From Campylorhamphus procurvoides (taxonomy: Eukaryota; Chordata; Aves; Passeriformes; Dendrocolaptidae), in the NCBI GenBank assembly GCA_013396655.1, contig WBMV01004463.1:194638-258637 (forward strand): DNA of 64,000 nucleotides, written 5' to 3'. Below the pieces are notes generated by a model that was not told the DNA's origin, did not search any database, and saw nothing but the letters and a program-made list of their open reading frames with translations. The position numbers and the translations under genes are program-made. This document shows, in pieces, positions 1-14,367 of this stretch (position 1 is its first letter; the number at the start of each line of letters is the position of its first letter).

Positions 1-3000
1 AAAGCTCTTTTTCTGAAGTCACCAATATCTGTCAGAAATGCTTCATTTAAATACTTTATGAAAATAAAAGCCCTGACTTTTTCATGGGAAGTCTCTCCAC
101 AAAAAATATGTGCTTCCATCAATTTAAATTAAGAACTAAGATGATGTTAGCTTCTTCTGGTCAATCAGATTCCTGAAATCAACTTGAGATATGTAAAAGG
201 TTTTGAAATTCATAACTAGCAAATATTTGGAAGTAAAATGAGAACCATTCAAAAACACAAACCACAAAAGAACAATATTCTATTCTAAACAACTCTCTCC
301 ATTTCAAAACTAAGGTCCATGCTAAGTTTACTTTTAAACAGGATTTCTTAGATTTGGTTTTTCAGAATAAAAAATGTCACGCATATTTACATATAAGGTT
401 ACCCTGCCAGCAATACTCATATGTCATGTGTGTCACATTCAGTCCTGAAATTCATTACATGAAAATTAACCTTATGAGCAGCAGCATCTGAGAATGGCAA
501 TGTATATTCTTGTATCTGCATGTTCTCCTTCTGTTTGATGAAGTGTAATCCCCCAATGCTGGTAGAGAGATCGTTTCCAGTTCATGCCATGCCACAATGA
601 ATATTCCAGTATTGTCAGGAACGCTGACAAAAGTATCCATAAAAAATTCTTTATGAAGAAAGAGGGAACTGAAATTATCCTGTCCATAAACCTTGTAGGT
701 GCTTATCCCCTGTAGGGATCTAATAGTGTTTTATGGTTCTTAATTCAGAAACACTTTGACAAGCATTACACCCTTAGAGAGGATGAGCTAAGGTGGATTT
801 TATGGCCAATCTTGTTTCTTTTCTTGTTTGGGACTCACGGCCTGCCCTGGGTTGTTCTGGGAGGTGGCAGGGGAGGATGCTGCAGAGGTGAAGAGCGGGG
901 CTGGCACACAATGCAGGAAATTCTTGAAGGAGAAGGTAATCAAAGTTCAGAACAGGGAATAAAGTGCTCAAGAGACACTTTAATCAGCTTTGGACCCGGG
1001 AAAATTATTGTGGAGCTTATGGGTTGTTTCTGAGGCTGTGGGAAGGAGACAGACCTAGGACCTGTTCTGGACCTTCTGAGTTTGCAGGGAGACTTCTTGG
1101 TTTCAGCAGGTTTTGGGTGAAGCACTTAATTCCCCCTTGCTGCTGATATATTCACCAGCTACTGATGTTCTCTAAGGTATCTGTGAAGTGGCAGACACAG
1201 AAAAACACCCCATGAAGTGAAAAGGAATGCTGACATTGAATGAATGCAGAATTTCTTAACTGTGAGAAAGTGCAATTGAAAGTGCACAGATATAATTAGT
1301 TAGCTAGTAACATGGAGGGGTTATGTGCACTAAAAGAAATAAGTAAACTCAAATAGGACCCGAGTACCTTAAAAAAAAGCTATTTTCTTCAGAAATATCT
1401 CAAATCCTACCACTGTCCTTCTGCAGTCACTCTAAAAAGCTCGTCAACCTGAGCGTGTCCAGAGTGAATGTAATCAGGTAAATGTGGATGCTTGCACTGA
1501 AGGGCAAAGGGTCTGCCTGCATGAGCTATTATGTACCAAGATGTTTTAAAGCTGGTTTTGGAGAGAAAATAATGCTTTCTACAGCCTGTGTTCACTACAG
1601 CATCAATAAAAGTATCTGATGATGCCATTTGCATTAGACTTTCTTCTGTATGTAAATGTAATCAAGCTGCATTGTATATGGCTGGATTACTGTTAATTAG
1701 CATTTGCTGAAGTTTTTTCTAATACATCATCTCAAGCGAACTTTAAAGAATTTTGAAGTTATTTGACATTTTTAAGCTCACTGAACTCAGCCAAGGAATA
1801 ACTTCAAGTGTAGTAAATACACTCAAACCAATAATTAGTGATACAATATCTAAAAACTGTTGTGCTTCCATAAGGTAGCTTATCACAGTATAAATGTTTA
1901 GCAAACAGAAATACTGAAACCAAGTGGTCCATATTTCAAAGCAGTAAAAATCCTTCTAACAAGTCTGTCTTTGAGCAGTCTGTTCTTTTACTAACCCAAG
2001 AGCAACTGATGTTATCCTTCTCTTGAGGTACTGAGAATTTGTTTGGCTAATTTTGTTACTGCTAAAAAAAATTGGAAAAAAAACCCCAAAGAATCTGAAA
2101 AAAAGCTGACCTTGGACTTTCCAGTGGGAAAAGCAGAGTGCAAGTAACAAAAAAAACCCCGAGGGGTGCTATGACCACAGGAGGGACATTTTTCTTCCCC
2201 TTCCTTTTTGCTGCATAGGAAACCAGGGGACACTGGTGGCTGAACATGTGCCCCAGCGAGGCATGTATCAAATACACAGAAATGGTGATGGTAATAATGA
2301 TAATAAAAATGCCTGTCTCAGCTTAGCTCCCCAATCAGTCAATCTTGGATGTCTGTATGACTCAAAGTATCTCACTGAGTTAATGCACCTGGTTAGCAGT
2401 CAACTTGTGCTGGGTGAAAAACACCTCGTAAATTTACGACAGGAATTTTTGCTGAAACAAAGAACTTCAAGGAAACATTGCAAATTATTCACAGAAAAGG
2501 AATTTTAAATTCAGGTTTATAAAACTGTGCATAGGAAAGCTGCTGAGAAACAAATAAATCATTAAATAAGAGAACAGAAAGATAGGATGTGAATTCTCCT
2601 ATTCAAAATATTATGTAATTATGAAAAACTGCCTATGAATATCTACTAGTGGAGAAGTGCTTCTAATAGTATTCAACAAATGCTTTTGCTTCAATAATTT
2701 AGACTTCATAGAACTCTCCTCACATTCTTTTCAAAGAGCGGAGAGAAGAAGAAACAAAACATGCTGAATAAGTTATTAGAATTCAATTAGCTTACCAGGC
2801 ATAGTAGTTGACAACATAGGCAATTTGTTTTGCAGTTTGAAACAAATGGTTGATGAATTTTTCTCTTTTTTTTCTTAATATTTAATCCTTTCTCCCCCCC
2901 AGCTGTCCATCTCAGCTATTCTAATTTCATAACCACAAAAACTGTAATTGTTTTGTCTTATTGACTTGGTGCTAGGATCTTTTTGGGTTTTGTTGGTTTT

Positions 3001-3132
3001 TTTTTTCTCCAGCCCATTGTTTAGTAAGGAATCATTGTATTCCTTGCCTGTCTTAGGTAAAATTGTCATGCATCATATCACAGCTTCATCTTGGTTTTTT
3101 TCATCTATTTATCCTGGGAACAGAGGCAAAAA

Positions 3133-3203
3133 GTGGTTTGGTGTTTTGGTTTTGGTTTGTTTGGGGTTTTTTTTAACCCCCCTCAAAAATAAAAAAAAAA
3201 AGG
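3133..3203. repeat. Low-complexity GT-rich then A-rich stretch
   Basis: TTTGG/GGTTTT-type runs followed by CCCC and an A-run. This is simple low-complexity DNA, with no element boundaries seen. Confidence 0.7.
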
Positions 3204-3881
3204 AAAATGTGTTACTTCTTATCTACATCATTTATTAAATTACTACATTCCTCCCTCAAAACAACTGGGTTTTTTTTTTAAATAAATGATTAATTGCTGA
3301 AGTCAAAATTATATTTGTGAATGAATTAAGAGGATGTATGTACAAGGAGTACACTGGTTCTCAGGAAATCTTTCTCTGAACAGGTCTCAAGGCCAGGAGG
3401 GAATTTTTGGTGCAAGGTATTTGCTAGGTCATAGGTAAGAGAGGAGGCTTTCACTCCAGTTTGCAGGAGCATTGAATCTCCTGCAGACTGGTACCTGTCC
3501 TGCTCCCCTCTTTAGGGAATAATCTGATGTTTTAGCTCCTGTTCTGGGTTAGTGAAATTATAATTTGTTACCCGAAGATTAATGGCAAAGTAAAGACAGC
3601 TTGACTGTAGATGGGGGACTAAGTTGTCTGCCTGAGAGCCCAGCTCGAGTCTTTGCTCTGAGTAAAAGCCCAACACAGATTTAGTATCCCAGATGAATGC
3701 TGTAACCACTAAGATATTAGTAACCACTAAAAATCTCATGTTTTTCAAAATTCCTTTTGTTTTGCTGTCAAAGAATTCTGAGGCCACCAATACTTCACAG
3801 CAAATACTGTATGATTTTAATAAGTCCTGGTGGAAATCATTGCCTTGTGGCTCAATTAACTTCGGCTGGAGATTGGGCTTC

Positions 3882-3925
3882 AGTTAGTTAGTTGGTTAGA
3901 TAGTTAGTTACTTTACTTACTTACA
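3882..3925 (+). repeat. Degenerate (GTTA)n microsatellite
   Basis: Imperfect AGTT/GTTA tetranucleotide units with GTTG, GATA and CTTA variants across about 44 bases. Confidence 0.8.
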
Positions 3926-6900
3926 TTTGGGGCTGGCAGAACCAATTGAGTTGCACTCTTTTCCTCTGAAATCATACTAAACCTCCCAGTTCCTCCCACT
4001 TTGTCACTCCGTGCATCCCAGCTGTCCCAGCTTCTGTCCTTGCTCTCTCTGAACAGGACTTTTGCCATGGGAAATGCAGTCAGTGCTTTCCTCATGTCTC
4101 CAGTTTAAAGAGAGGGGCTCTGCTACCCATCTGAGATGGATCAAAAGAGCAAACCAGTCAAAGATTAAAGTTTTTTATGCATTTTTTAATATATATATTA
4201 TCCCTGAAATAATCTGTGAAGAAAATTATCTTCTCTCACTTCCCCGATTGCCTGCCTTTGATTATTTTCAGAATGTTTTGTACCTTTCCCCAGCACACAA
4301 AGACTGACTGATCTTTTCCAGTCAGCTAATGATGTGCTTTCTGGTGTTAGTGGCAGTGAGATCAAAGAGGCCAAGGTCAACTTAAATGTTGAAGGTAAAA
4401 ATGTAGAGTATTAAATGTATATTTAACTCTTCTGTCTCAGTTCTCTTTTCAGCCATCCATGCAGAATGCCTTTTTGCCATCAAAGGTTCAGTAAGCTAAT
4501 GCATATAAGGCCTTAATTAGAATATAAAGTGTCAGCAACTTCCTTGCATTAGATAAAATCAGAACTTCTTGTCATGGCCATGAAGGGAACACTGAGAACT
4601 GGGGAGATATTCTAAGGCAGTATTACAAAATGTTTTAATTATTCAAATAATAATGATTACAGAAGCAGTATCCTTCACAAGGCTCTCTTCTCCCCTCCAG
4701 TTTGAGGGAAACTTCTGAACCTAGTGAAAATTGGTTTAGCTCTTGCTTTTGTAAGCATTGCTGTATTTTTTTATTATTATTATTTTCCTTTCCCTCCTGT
4801 GTGTCCTGACATCTGAAATAAGGACTCAGATCTCCCTTTTCTGCATTTTGTTCTATCCCTCTGCTTTTGCCAAATCCATTTAACCTAAACTTTTTTTTCC
4901 TACAACAATACTACATCATTGTCTTACTTAATTTTTAATTGGTCCTTTCTCTGTAAAATTAACAATTCTCACCCCTGAAACATTAGCAGATTTGCCTTTT
5001 GAATTTCTTTTACACCCTGTTTTCTGACTGCAAGGCTCACATTCCTCACTTTTTTAAGCCTACTTTGATTGTCACTCTTCTTTCTTTGTATCTGTCCATC
5101 TAGCTAGAAATTGCCTTTTACTTCTTCCTCGGTCCATGTACCTGCAATTTCCTTGAGCATTCCCCAACACAGCTGAGCTCATATTTACTTTTCAGCAGAC
5201 ACTTAGATGTCCTTGAGTTCAGTCAATATAAGCAAACAACTCAACCTTAATTAAATACAAATAATCTCGAACAACAGTTTATTATTGAGCATGTCTATCA
5301 GCAACATGAAATCCAAACCAATCCAGCATTTAACTTCTATTTTGCCAGAAAGATTTGGAGAAAAATTTGATGCACTAAGCCTGAAATAGAATGACAGAAT
5401 ATTTTGTAGGGTTCTATTGGCACATTTAACTGTGGTTACATGATGCCATTGTTCATGGACTCACAGATGTGACAGGAGTCCCTTGTGGAGACCCCTCTCC
5501 TGCAGCAGCAGCTGGATGTCTGCATGCATATGGAACAGACACCTTTGTTTTTAGGCAGCTTCACTCACAGTGCCTTTACTTGTAACTGGTTTCAAAGTCC
5601 ATTTTGACAGCCCTACCAGAATCCTAGACAAAAAGCCAAGTAAGGTCCTGACTCAAGTTTCAAAGACCTGCAAAGGTTACCAAGGTGCGATACTGATTCA
5701 GACCAATAGATAGGCCAGAAGCACTGTATCCCATATTCAGCTATTTAATTAAAATGCATCCTTCATTTGCCTTCTAACAGAAATAACTATGCTGAAGTGA
5801 GTGAAGGATTCCTACAACTTTGTCTAAATTCAACAGCAGATGCCATTTAATACCAAAATGCAAGCACATCTCTGCCCCACAATAATATTCATTGCTCCCT
5901 TTTGCCCAGTAGAAACTTTTCCCTTGTCTTTTGTCTCTTCCAGATGGCCCAGACTTGGCTGTGCTGAAGAAAAGAGATGACAAACCAGAAAAGACATGCG
6001 TTTATCAGAAGATTCCAAACCATATTCCTGTGAAAATATCTTAACTATGAAAATGTCTCAATCAATCTTGTACACTTTTTCAATTAAAGGGAAAGAAAGG
6101 TTCCCTTTATTTTTCTAAGCTGAAGGCTTCTCTTTACTGACTGATATAATCAAATTGTTACTTGTAGGTGAAGCAGTTGTATGGACATGCCAATTACAGA
6201 ATAAGAGGGGTTTTTCCCAGTTCTGTTTAATCAGTTTGAATCTTCATCCATACAGTGGATTATAAAGACTCTTCTGGAAACAGATCATTGATGGGAAGTC
6301 TATCCCAAATTAAGAATTCAGAATTACTAGAATAGCTATTTTTAAAGATCAACCAAACCCTCGCATTTTTACATTTCTAAAATATCGTATAAAAATATTC
6401 ACATTCCTGAGGAAAAAATTACTTAGAATGGATTTATGGCTAAGCAATAGTATAAAAGAATATTTAAGCTTTCTATAATAAAAATATTTTTTACTATTTT
6501 ATTGTTAAATAATTTTCCATTACTCTCCTCTATTTTAGAGTCAATTTACTAGAACCTCAGAAAACAGGCGGTGTGCCTTTTAGGTAGTATTAAAGGAACA
6601 ATAAACTTGGCGAGCTTATTTATCCCTAAACTCTGTATAGATATAGAAATGAATGTTAAAGAACATGGTCATAAAATGATCAAATTTCACCACATTCTTC
6701 TTGAAAATTCCCAATTTTATTGGACAATATGCTTTTAAGCACACATTTTCTTAAATTCCTGCTCTCAGTTACATCTTGGCTGCCTGAAAAATTCCATTTC
6801 ACTGCTGTCAGAAAGGTAATTGTGTTTCTTGCAGCCTAAGGCATCTGCTCTCTTCTCCCTGTGCTGATATAGTTCCCATCCACATGAATGGGAATTATGC

Positions 6901-7365
6901 ACACATGATGCAAGAAAAATGGAACCTTTTTTCATGTCAGGATGTGGTACCTGCGTATTCCTTCTCCTGCCGCCCTTGCAGGCTAAAGGAACCTTCCACA
7001 CGGGCTCCTTCCACCTGCAGGGCCTCAAATGCCCTTCATTTTCACAATGTTGTGTCTTGGTTTGGGGCTTTTTCTTTGTGTATTATGCACTTCATAAAAT
7101 GAAGGTTAATAAGGCAATGCCAGATGTTCTGCCACCGCTCCTTTCATTACTGGGATAGAAACTAAGATAAGCTTTACTCAAATGCAGAAGTTTAACCACT
7201 TCCATTCCATTCATATTTCAGGAAAAAGAAGCAAAACATCTCTTTCAGCCCCAAAGAGAAAGTGGTCGAAAAGCCGAAAGTATCTTCCTATTAATCTGAA
7301 TGCAGGGTTAACTTTGAGAAGATTGTATAAATGTGAAAATGGCAAGAAATGATGAAAATAAAACA

Positions 7366-7423
7366 CATCCATCCATCCATCCATCCATCCATCCATCCAT
7401 CCATCCATCCATCCATCCATCCC
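7366..7423 (+). repeat. (ATCC)n microsatellite
   Basis: About 14 uninterrupted CATC/ATCC tetranucleotide units. The repeated His-Pro-Ser-Ile and Met-Asp-Gly-Trp frames across it are translation artefacts. The array is long and pure enough to be length-polymorphic. Confidence 0.97.
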
Positions 7424-10400
7424 TGTTGTTTAGCTCAGTTAATGATCAGGAAAGCATGGCAATTCTACAGAATTGTAATCAAATGGAATGTTTTAAAACC
7501 AACCTCACACAGCCAATTTTTGCTACTGGAAAAAAACACCAACCCAAAGGGAGAAATAGGTAACAGTGTCTATGGTCACTCCCATCTTGATTTCATCCAA
7601 ACAGATGAACATGGGTTGGATCTAAACCAAGAGTACGAGTGATAGTTTGCAGATTAGCTCTGAATGGAGATCCTTCTGCCAAGCATCTCTGGAACAAAAC
7701 TGAGCAAACCTAGTGTAGAGCAGGAAATGAGAGACTACAAAAAACACAGGAAGGCTCAGCATAACCTGGAGTGATCTTAGTTGTGGGAATCTTAATTGTA
7801 GTACATAAACTCGTTTATTTATTGTTGTCTTTTTCACTGTGTAGACTGAAATCCATCTGATGAAAAGCCTAGAATCTCAATGTTGTACATAATATTCATA
7901 TTAGGTCTAACATGGAATGCATTTTCTGACTCCAGACTGTCAAAAATTAAAACATAAAATGTAGGCAAGTAAAGGGATGAATGAAAAAACTGAGTAACAA
8001 GAGTTGACCCCTACTTTTGAAAACAGAATAAACAGCAAGTTATTAGACTTTCTTTAGGTCAATCTCTTTTGAGATATCTTAGGCTGGACATCAGCAAATT
8101 GGTGCCCCAGACAAATTCTTTACCTCTTTCAGGGATAAAAACATAGTTCAATTTACTAGGGAAAAGGTAAATTGTTGCGTTCTGAATGGCTGTGCTTTAA
8201 GAACCTCCAGTGTCTATACTGCCTCAGATAAAACAAGTTCAGATGTCTCTGTGCTGTGCTGAAATGTACAATGCCAGCTCGTATTCCCTTTCTTTTCCCA
8301 AAACTTTCCACTGGAAGGGAACTCTGAAGGTCACCCATAGTCCAGTGCTTCCCTGCCAGAAGCAGGGACATCCCCAAGATGGAAAAGGGATCCCAAGATA
8401 CAAGGAAATAATTTAGACGTATGATCACCCTCCGCACGATGTGCTAACCCTGACATAGTAATTGCAGGCAGCCAGTGAGCTCAGAATAAAAAGCATATTG
8501 CTTCTCCTTTCAGGAAATCACCTCACATTAAGTTATATGGAGGAGTACAATAAAGAATTGCAAATAATGATGTCTCAGCTTCTCAGTCCTTTGGTACACA
8601 GAGTTCCCTGGGGGAATTTTCCAGGGGAAAAGGCAGGCCATTGGAACCAAAAAATCCTTCTTCTACTCCTTTTATGGAAGATTTTAACTCCCTGAGCTTT
8701 TTCCCCACGAGAACCAAATTCCTCTCTAGATTTCCTACTGAAATTAATTTACATTCATAATATATCCTTAAATAAAACAATACATGCTTAAACATTTCAA
8801 AATTTCATATCTAAAACTATCATAGCAACAAAGAAATACAGGTTTTCTGTAGTGCAAACAAAATGGCATTATAAATTACATAGTGGACAACACAGAATGG
8901 TATTTAAACATAATTGAATTGAGCTAGTGACACAGTGAAAAGAAAAATTATCCCTAAATGCTTTAAAATATTTTTTCTTTAATTTTTCACACATTTCATA
9001 GACTCCAACCCTTTGTTTCAGAAGTTGAGGCCCAAACAAATTTCTTTTGGTAAGTAACTTACCTGGTTACAATTTGAGAAGGGATTCTCTTCAGTCTAGT
9101 CAACCCTTAATTTCTTTATAGCCTAAATTCTTTTTGATTAGAACTGTATTAAGAACTAGCCAAAAAAGCAATGCAGACCTTCACTCTCAAAGCCAAATGT
9201 AACCCCCAGCACCTGATTAATGAAGAAAGAACAGAAAGACATGTACAACACACCTCAGCCATCCATCCACCTTTCATCTTTTCTTTCTGCCCTACCAGGA
9301 AACCTCGATGTAAAAAAATCCCGAAAACCCCAAAACAAAAAAACCACAACAACTAAGGCAGGCCATGGAGGAAGGTTTTACCACCTCATAGTGCCCCAAG
9401 AATGCTGCAAGCCAAGGCCCCTGGATGGGACCTTGGATGCCTTTTGCCAAGGCACTGATGGCACTAATGCCACGCAGCAAGGCTGGGCAGCAGTTTCCCT
9501 GCAGCAGCCCTTGCACTGCTGAGGGAGGTGCCCCTTCAGGGCTGCTCTGCAGGGGGATGTGGTCAAATGATTGGCTGCACAGTTCCACTGTATAAGGTAG
9601 GAAAGTGTGTAATAGGCATTATGGACTTAAGCCCAACACATTAAATATATGGGCTGTACTTTCATTTACCCCTGAGATGTGGCTATGGCTTCAGGCAAAA
9701 TAAAAAAAAATTATAAACACAAAGAGAAAAAGAAAATCAAGCATTAAACAGTGTACTTACAACACACTAACAATGTTCAGAAGCTTCCTAGCTCGAGGGT
9801 GAGTCGTGGGAAGCAGTTCCCAACCCGATGAAAGGGGGTTTCAGGGAAGTTTTGCTGGCTGTCACTAAGGAGCTAATACAGCCTGAAATTGTGCTGGGCT
9901 TATTAGGAAACTTTCCTGCAGCAGGTGGTGCCTCTTCAGGGCCTGGTCCAGGGGCAATCCCAGCCCAGCCAGTTCTCAGCAGCTCCAGCAGCTTGGCTGG
10001 GGATAAAGGAGCTCTGCCATGAATCATCCCCTCCTAAAAGAGGTTGGCCTCCTGCTGTGCACTAAATCAACTGCTCCAATTATTTTTATATATGAAAATG
10101 AATAATGTGAATATATATGAGAGTGCCCATGGAAAAGATTAACTCTGGAAAACAAAAATAAACTTTCCTTGCAATAACATTGAGTCCTAATCATATTCCT
10201 TTTAACTGCTCGTTTCAGGGTTTTATTAAGAGATTTGCATTGCACAGGTAAGACACTGATGTTTGGTATTATTAGAAACTCTCTCTGGATTTTAAATATA
10301 ATTTGTACCTGAAGAAGTGAAAATTATTTCAGCTAGCTAGTTGCAGGACTTGAATTAGTTTGACATTAATTAGACTAGTATTATTCATTAGTTACAGATT

Positions 10401-13400
10401 CCCAGGCAGCAATTGAACTTCACATTTTTTTTCCTATGGTGAAGTCTTAAAAGACATTTCATAAAGGGTTCAGTAAATTATTTGGTGAAGAAAAAGCAGA
10501 CCTTTCTGACAGAGAATTAATCAGCACACAGCAAGCTACTGACTGCATGAGAGGATTATCTGTAACCACCTAGTTCAATTGGAACAGTTTTCCATCAGAA
10601 AATGCTGATTTCACGTAAAGAATATTCTGCACATTTGCCCCATCAAAAATCTAATGAAAGAGAAAGAAGACTTTTTTTCTCAACCTTAACCAGCTGACTT
10701 TTTGTCACATTATCAGTGTTATTAATGGCAGTGATCAAATTGAGATTTAATAAATGCTACTGGGAATATTTAGGACTAGTGATACTTTGATGATGTGGAG
10801 AGAGAAGGAACAAGGGAAGCAATCCTGCACACCACTCACTGTTCCACTCTGTTTCACCTTAAATATTGTTTTCACATGTTAGCAGAAGTACCCTATTTAG
10901 AAAATTTTGATAATAACATAATAATAGCTTAGAAAGTGAAAATATTATGCCAGTTTACTCTTTTCAAAACAAAATGTCAATTTTTTTTATTGCTATCTAG
11001 ATTTTCTTCTTTTATATCTATGAAATACGAATTTCAGGCATTATCAGATGAGATAACCCCTCTCCTGTGGCATGACCATGCCACACTAAACTTGAGCCTA
11101 CCATCATTCCTTTGGGTTTTTTGCTTCAAGGTAACATGTCCTACTGCTTCAGGTTGCACCTATGTCAGCATTGGTGTGACCAGGACACAAATGTGCATCT
11201 TCTACTTGATCCACCCCTGCACAAAAGTAGCTGTGTGCCAACAACCAGCAGCAAAACATACTCAAACTTGCTTCACTCAGAATAATACTTATTTATCTGC
11301 AGGTCCTCTCTGCAACCTCAAATACACCCTTAATTATTGCTGTTACAAGAGGCCTCAGACAAAGCTGTAAAAATAGTGAAATGAAAAATAAATCACCACA
11401 TAACGAAAGCTCAAGCTGATGAGTTACCCAGTTGTTACAAGTCTTATAATGGACTCCTTGAAGCTCATTTTCTTTGAGATGAGTTTCTCAAGTTTCAGAC
11501 AGAGAAGTACAAGCAGCTGAAAGGCAAACTGAACAGATCTCCAAGTTTGCAGACTGGACTGAAAATGTTATGGAAACAGATTTCTGCTCTGTGTGCTTTA
11601 AACTGCTCAGGAGAACTCAGTGTAAAGATGCAAAATGCAAACAAACAAACTGCCTGATTTTTCTAACTTAAAAAAAAAAAAAGCATGGTTTGTTTTCTCA
11701 CTTGCATTAAGATTTGAGAGAGAGGGATGACAGATTTTTGCTTTATCAAACTGAGCTGACTCAGTCTTTATGCTGTTTGTTACTTCTGCGTTGCAGAGAC
11801 ATATTTCTTTCCCTCTGTACTGCCTTGACATCCCAGAATATTAACACACTGACAGAAATATCTAGGACAATGGAAATAAGCAGATGCAGTCTGTGCTTTT
11901 CCATTGGTTTGTTGTCACTGTTGCTTTAAATGAGATTTTCCTCAAGTGGTCATATTACTGATTAATGTACTGAATTACTAATTTAGGGTTAATTTTCAAT
12001 AAGGTTTATTTTACAGCACTGTATTAATTATATTTTACCATTACTCCTTCATGTGTTATAAAGACACGTAACATCAACAAGCAAGAGTTGGGTTGGGCAA
12101 TCGCAATGTTTAACTAGAAAAGCAGCTAAAAAACCCAGAAACAAACCCAAGAAACTAGAAAGAGTCACCATAAACTCTGTTAGCAAAATATTGTCTAGTG
12201 CCCTCCCGAGCCCAAAAAAGCACTTTTCCCATCCACACCAACAGGCATTTAACTGGCATGTTAACAAGATACATCAAGACCTAATAAGGCAGCATCATTA
12301 ACATGATTATCACCTTATTAATAATTCACAGATTGGTAGAAGTACAGTACTTATGGGATTTTAATGCATCATTTTAAACATGAAGAGGATATTATTATAA
12401 TACTCATTAAGGTGATCTCTGCCGAAGTAAAATTTGTAGCACATATATTTGTATTTTCTTAATACATTTGAATAGCCTACATCCCCTAATGTACCAACAG
12501 GGCTTAATATAATGTCTTGCTATTATGCAGGAATCTGTGATTAGGCTTTCAGGGCATTTGGAATTACATCCAGAAAAGGTCTTAAGTACCCCACTTAGCA
12601 AAATATGGATCTTAACAACTAAGGAAATGATTCACTCCAAAAAAAGCCCTAAAATAAAACCATCTTTCTGTGTTTCACATTACAGTGTGATTGGATAAAA
12701 TGTACCATCAGTTTGAGGGGCAGGATTGACCCGCGGCACCTCTGCCCTGAAGGATCCCTTCACACTCCCATTCTGGCAGGTTTAGCATTGCTGACTCTTA
12801 CACTTTGTGCTACTCAGGGCACTGTCCCAGCCAAGAGAGGGGAGAATGCAGCATTCAACTAAGCCAGAAGAACATGGTAAAGAAGAGAAAGTACGGGCCT
12901 GGACCCCTTTTAACTTTGCGGGGGAAGGAGTTCAATTTAAACTAATCTCATGAAATTTTAAAGACTTTTTTTTACTTTCATGTTCCACGTGGGGATGGTG
13001 AGTTGTATTATTACAAGCAGAAATGTATTGCTTTATTTATATCACCTAGTGATGTTTTGAAGGAAAACCTATTGAAGTTTATGGTAAGAATCTCACTGCT
13101 GGTAAGAATCTCCACCTGGCTTTGGACTGGGCCCATGCACTGTCAGCTGAGGGATCAGGGTGGGAAACTGAGTGCAAGCCACCACATAAAATAAGCAGTG
13201 ATGCCATCACTGTTTTTGGAGTCAAAAACACTTTTATTTTGCGATATTTGAATAGGAAGTCACAATTTCAGATATAACATTGTCATGGTTGAGGAATGGC
13301 ATTCCCCAATTCCTCCCTCCTCCAGATGGATGTCTTTTAAAAGATAGGCTGCCTTAGCCATTAGAGAGAGAAGACAAAGCAGTGTATTCAGGCAGACATC

Positions 13401-14367
13401 ACACTTATTAATCCCTCTTTGAATGACATTCACTGAAAGGCGGTAATTGCTAAGCAAGATATTAAAAATATCCAGCTAATAAAGCACCATTAGATGTTTC
13501 AAACATTTTAAGAAAATGCTACAAGTAATATAAAAAGTAGCAATAATTTAATGGATGTTCTCATGAAAAAATATATTAATTTTTAAAAGAAGCATCATTG
13601 TTGCTTCATAAATTCACATAGCTGCTGGCTACTGGGTATTTTAAAAAGCTATATTATCCTAGCAGTAATTCCTTCAGGGAGCACCAGAGGTAAAATAAAT
13701 CAACTTCCCTAAACTGTCTTTGGAGCCTTAACAAGCAGAAATAGCACAGTCATCTCAAGAAACTTTGTCCACTCATGTTTTGCATTTAGGAACCAGATAC
13801 ACATCAACAGCCCTGGAGACACTGGCATAAAACTCAGAACATAAACTGGAAAGAATCAGCATGGAAACCTGATTTATATGCCATGTTATGAATTGTACAC
13901 CTGCACGGTTGTGTTTTCCACCTAGCTTCCAGGTAGAAAAGTACAGTTCTCCAGGGATGCAAAAATCAGAGAGCCGCACAATAAAATTAAAAGGAAAAAA
14001 AAAGGAGCACTGTTAATGCTCCTTTATCCCATTTTAATACAGAATTGAAGTCCTCATGTATAGACATACAGCTGCATTATTCATAGGGGACACCTTCCAA
14101 GCTTCCTTTGTGCTTCATGAGTGTAGGATGACAGAAGAATTTGTGGGTGTATAGAAGGGATGGTTCTGGCACAAATCAGCACACTCCTGCCCTCACAGGG
14201 CTGCTGTGGCATCCATTCCAGTTGTTCATTTTGAACAGTCCTGTGTAACAGTTTCTAAAAGGAGGGGTAAGCAGTTGCTTTCAGGGCATTTTAAGTTTGT
14301 GTCACAGCTGGTGGTTGGCAAGCCCTTCATCAGATGCTTGTCCACTTGAAAACTGATTATGTCCACA
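7424..14367. other. Intronic, no gene seen
   Basis: Mostly AT-rich unique sequence. Two GC-richer patches (about 9360-9570 and 9780-10030) share short similar strings around GGTGCC and CTTCAGGGC, but I cannot assign them to a known element. A short perfect hairpin sits at 14001-14025. Confidence 0.6.
14001..14025. other. Perfect 9-bp hairpin
   Basis: AAAGGAGCA (14001-14009) and its reverse complement TGCTCCTTT (14017-14025) are separated by a 7-base loop, just after a poly-A run. The stem is short and no function is implied. Confidence 0.85.

Larger units (their letters stand above)
1..7365. other. Intronic, no gene seen
   Basis: AT-rich sequence with short random open frames only. A slightly GC-richer patch lies near 830-1110, and there is no recognisable mobile element. 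Low-complexity G/T- and A-rich stretches occur at 3133-3203 and a GTTA repeat at 3882-3925. Confidence 0.7.

Noticed and set aside
7211..7642. Repeated Met-Asp-Gly-Trp and His-Pro-Ser-Ile peptides
   Set aside because: Products of the ATCC microsatellite at 7366-7423.
10936..11370. 144-codon plus-strand open frame
   Set aside because: Cys- and Phe-rich random translation of AT-rich intron, with no recognised family.
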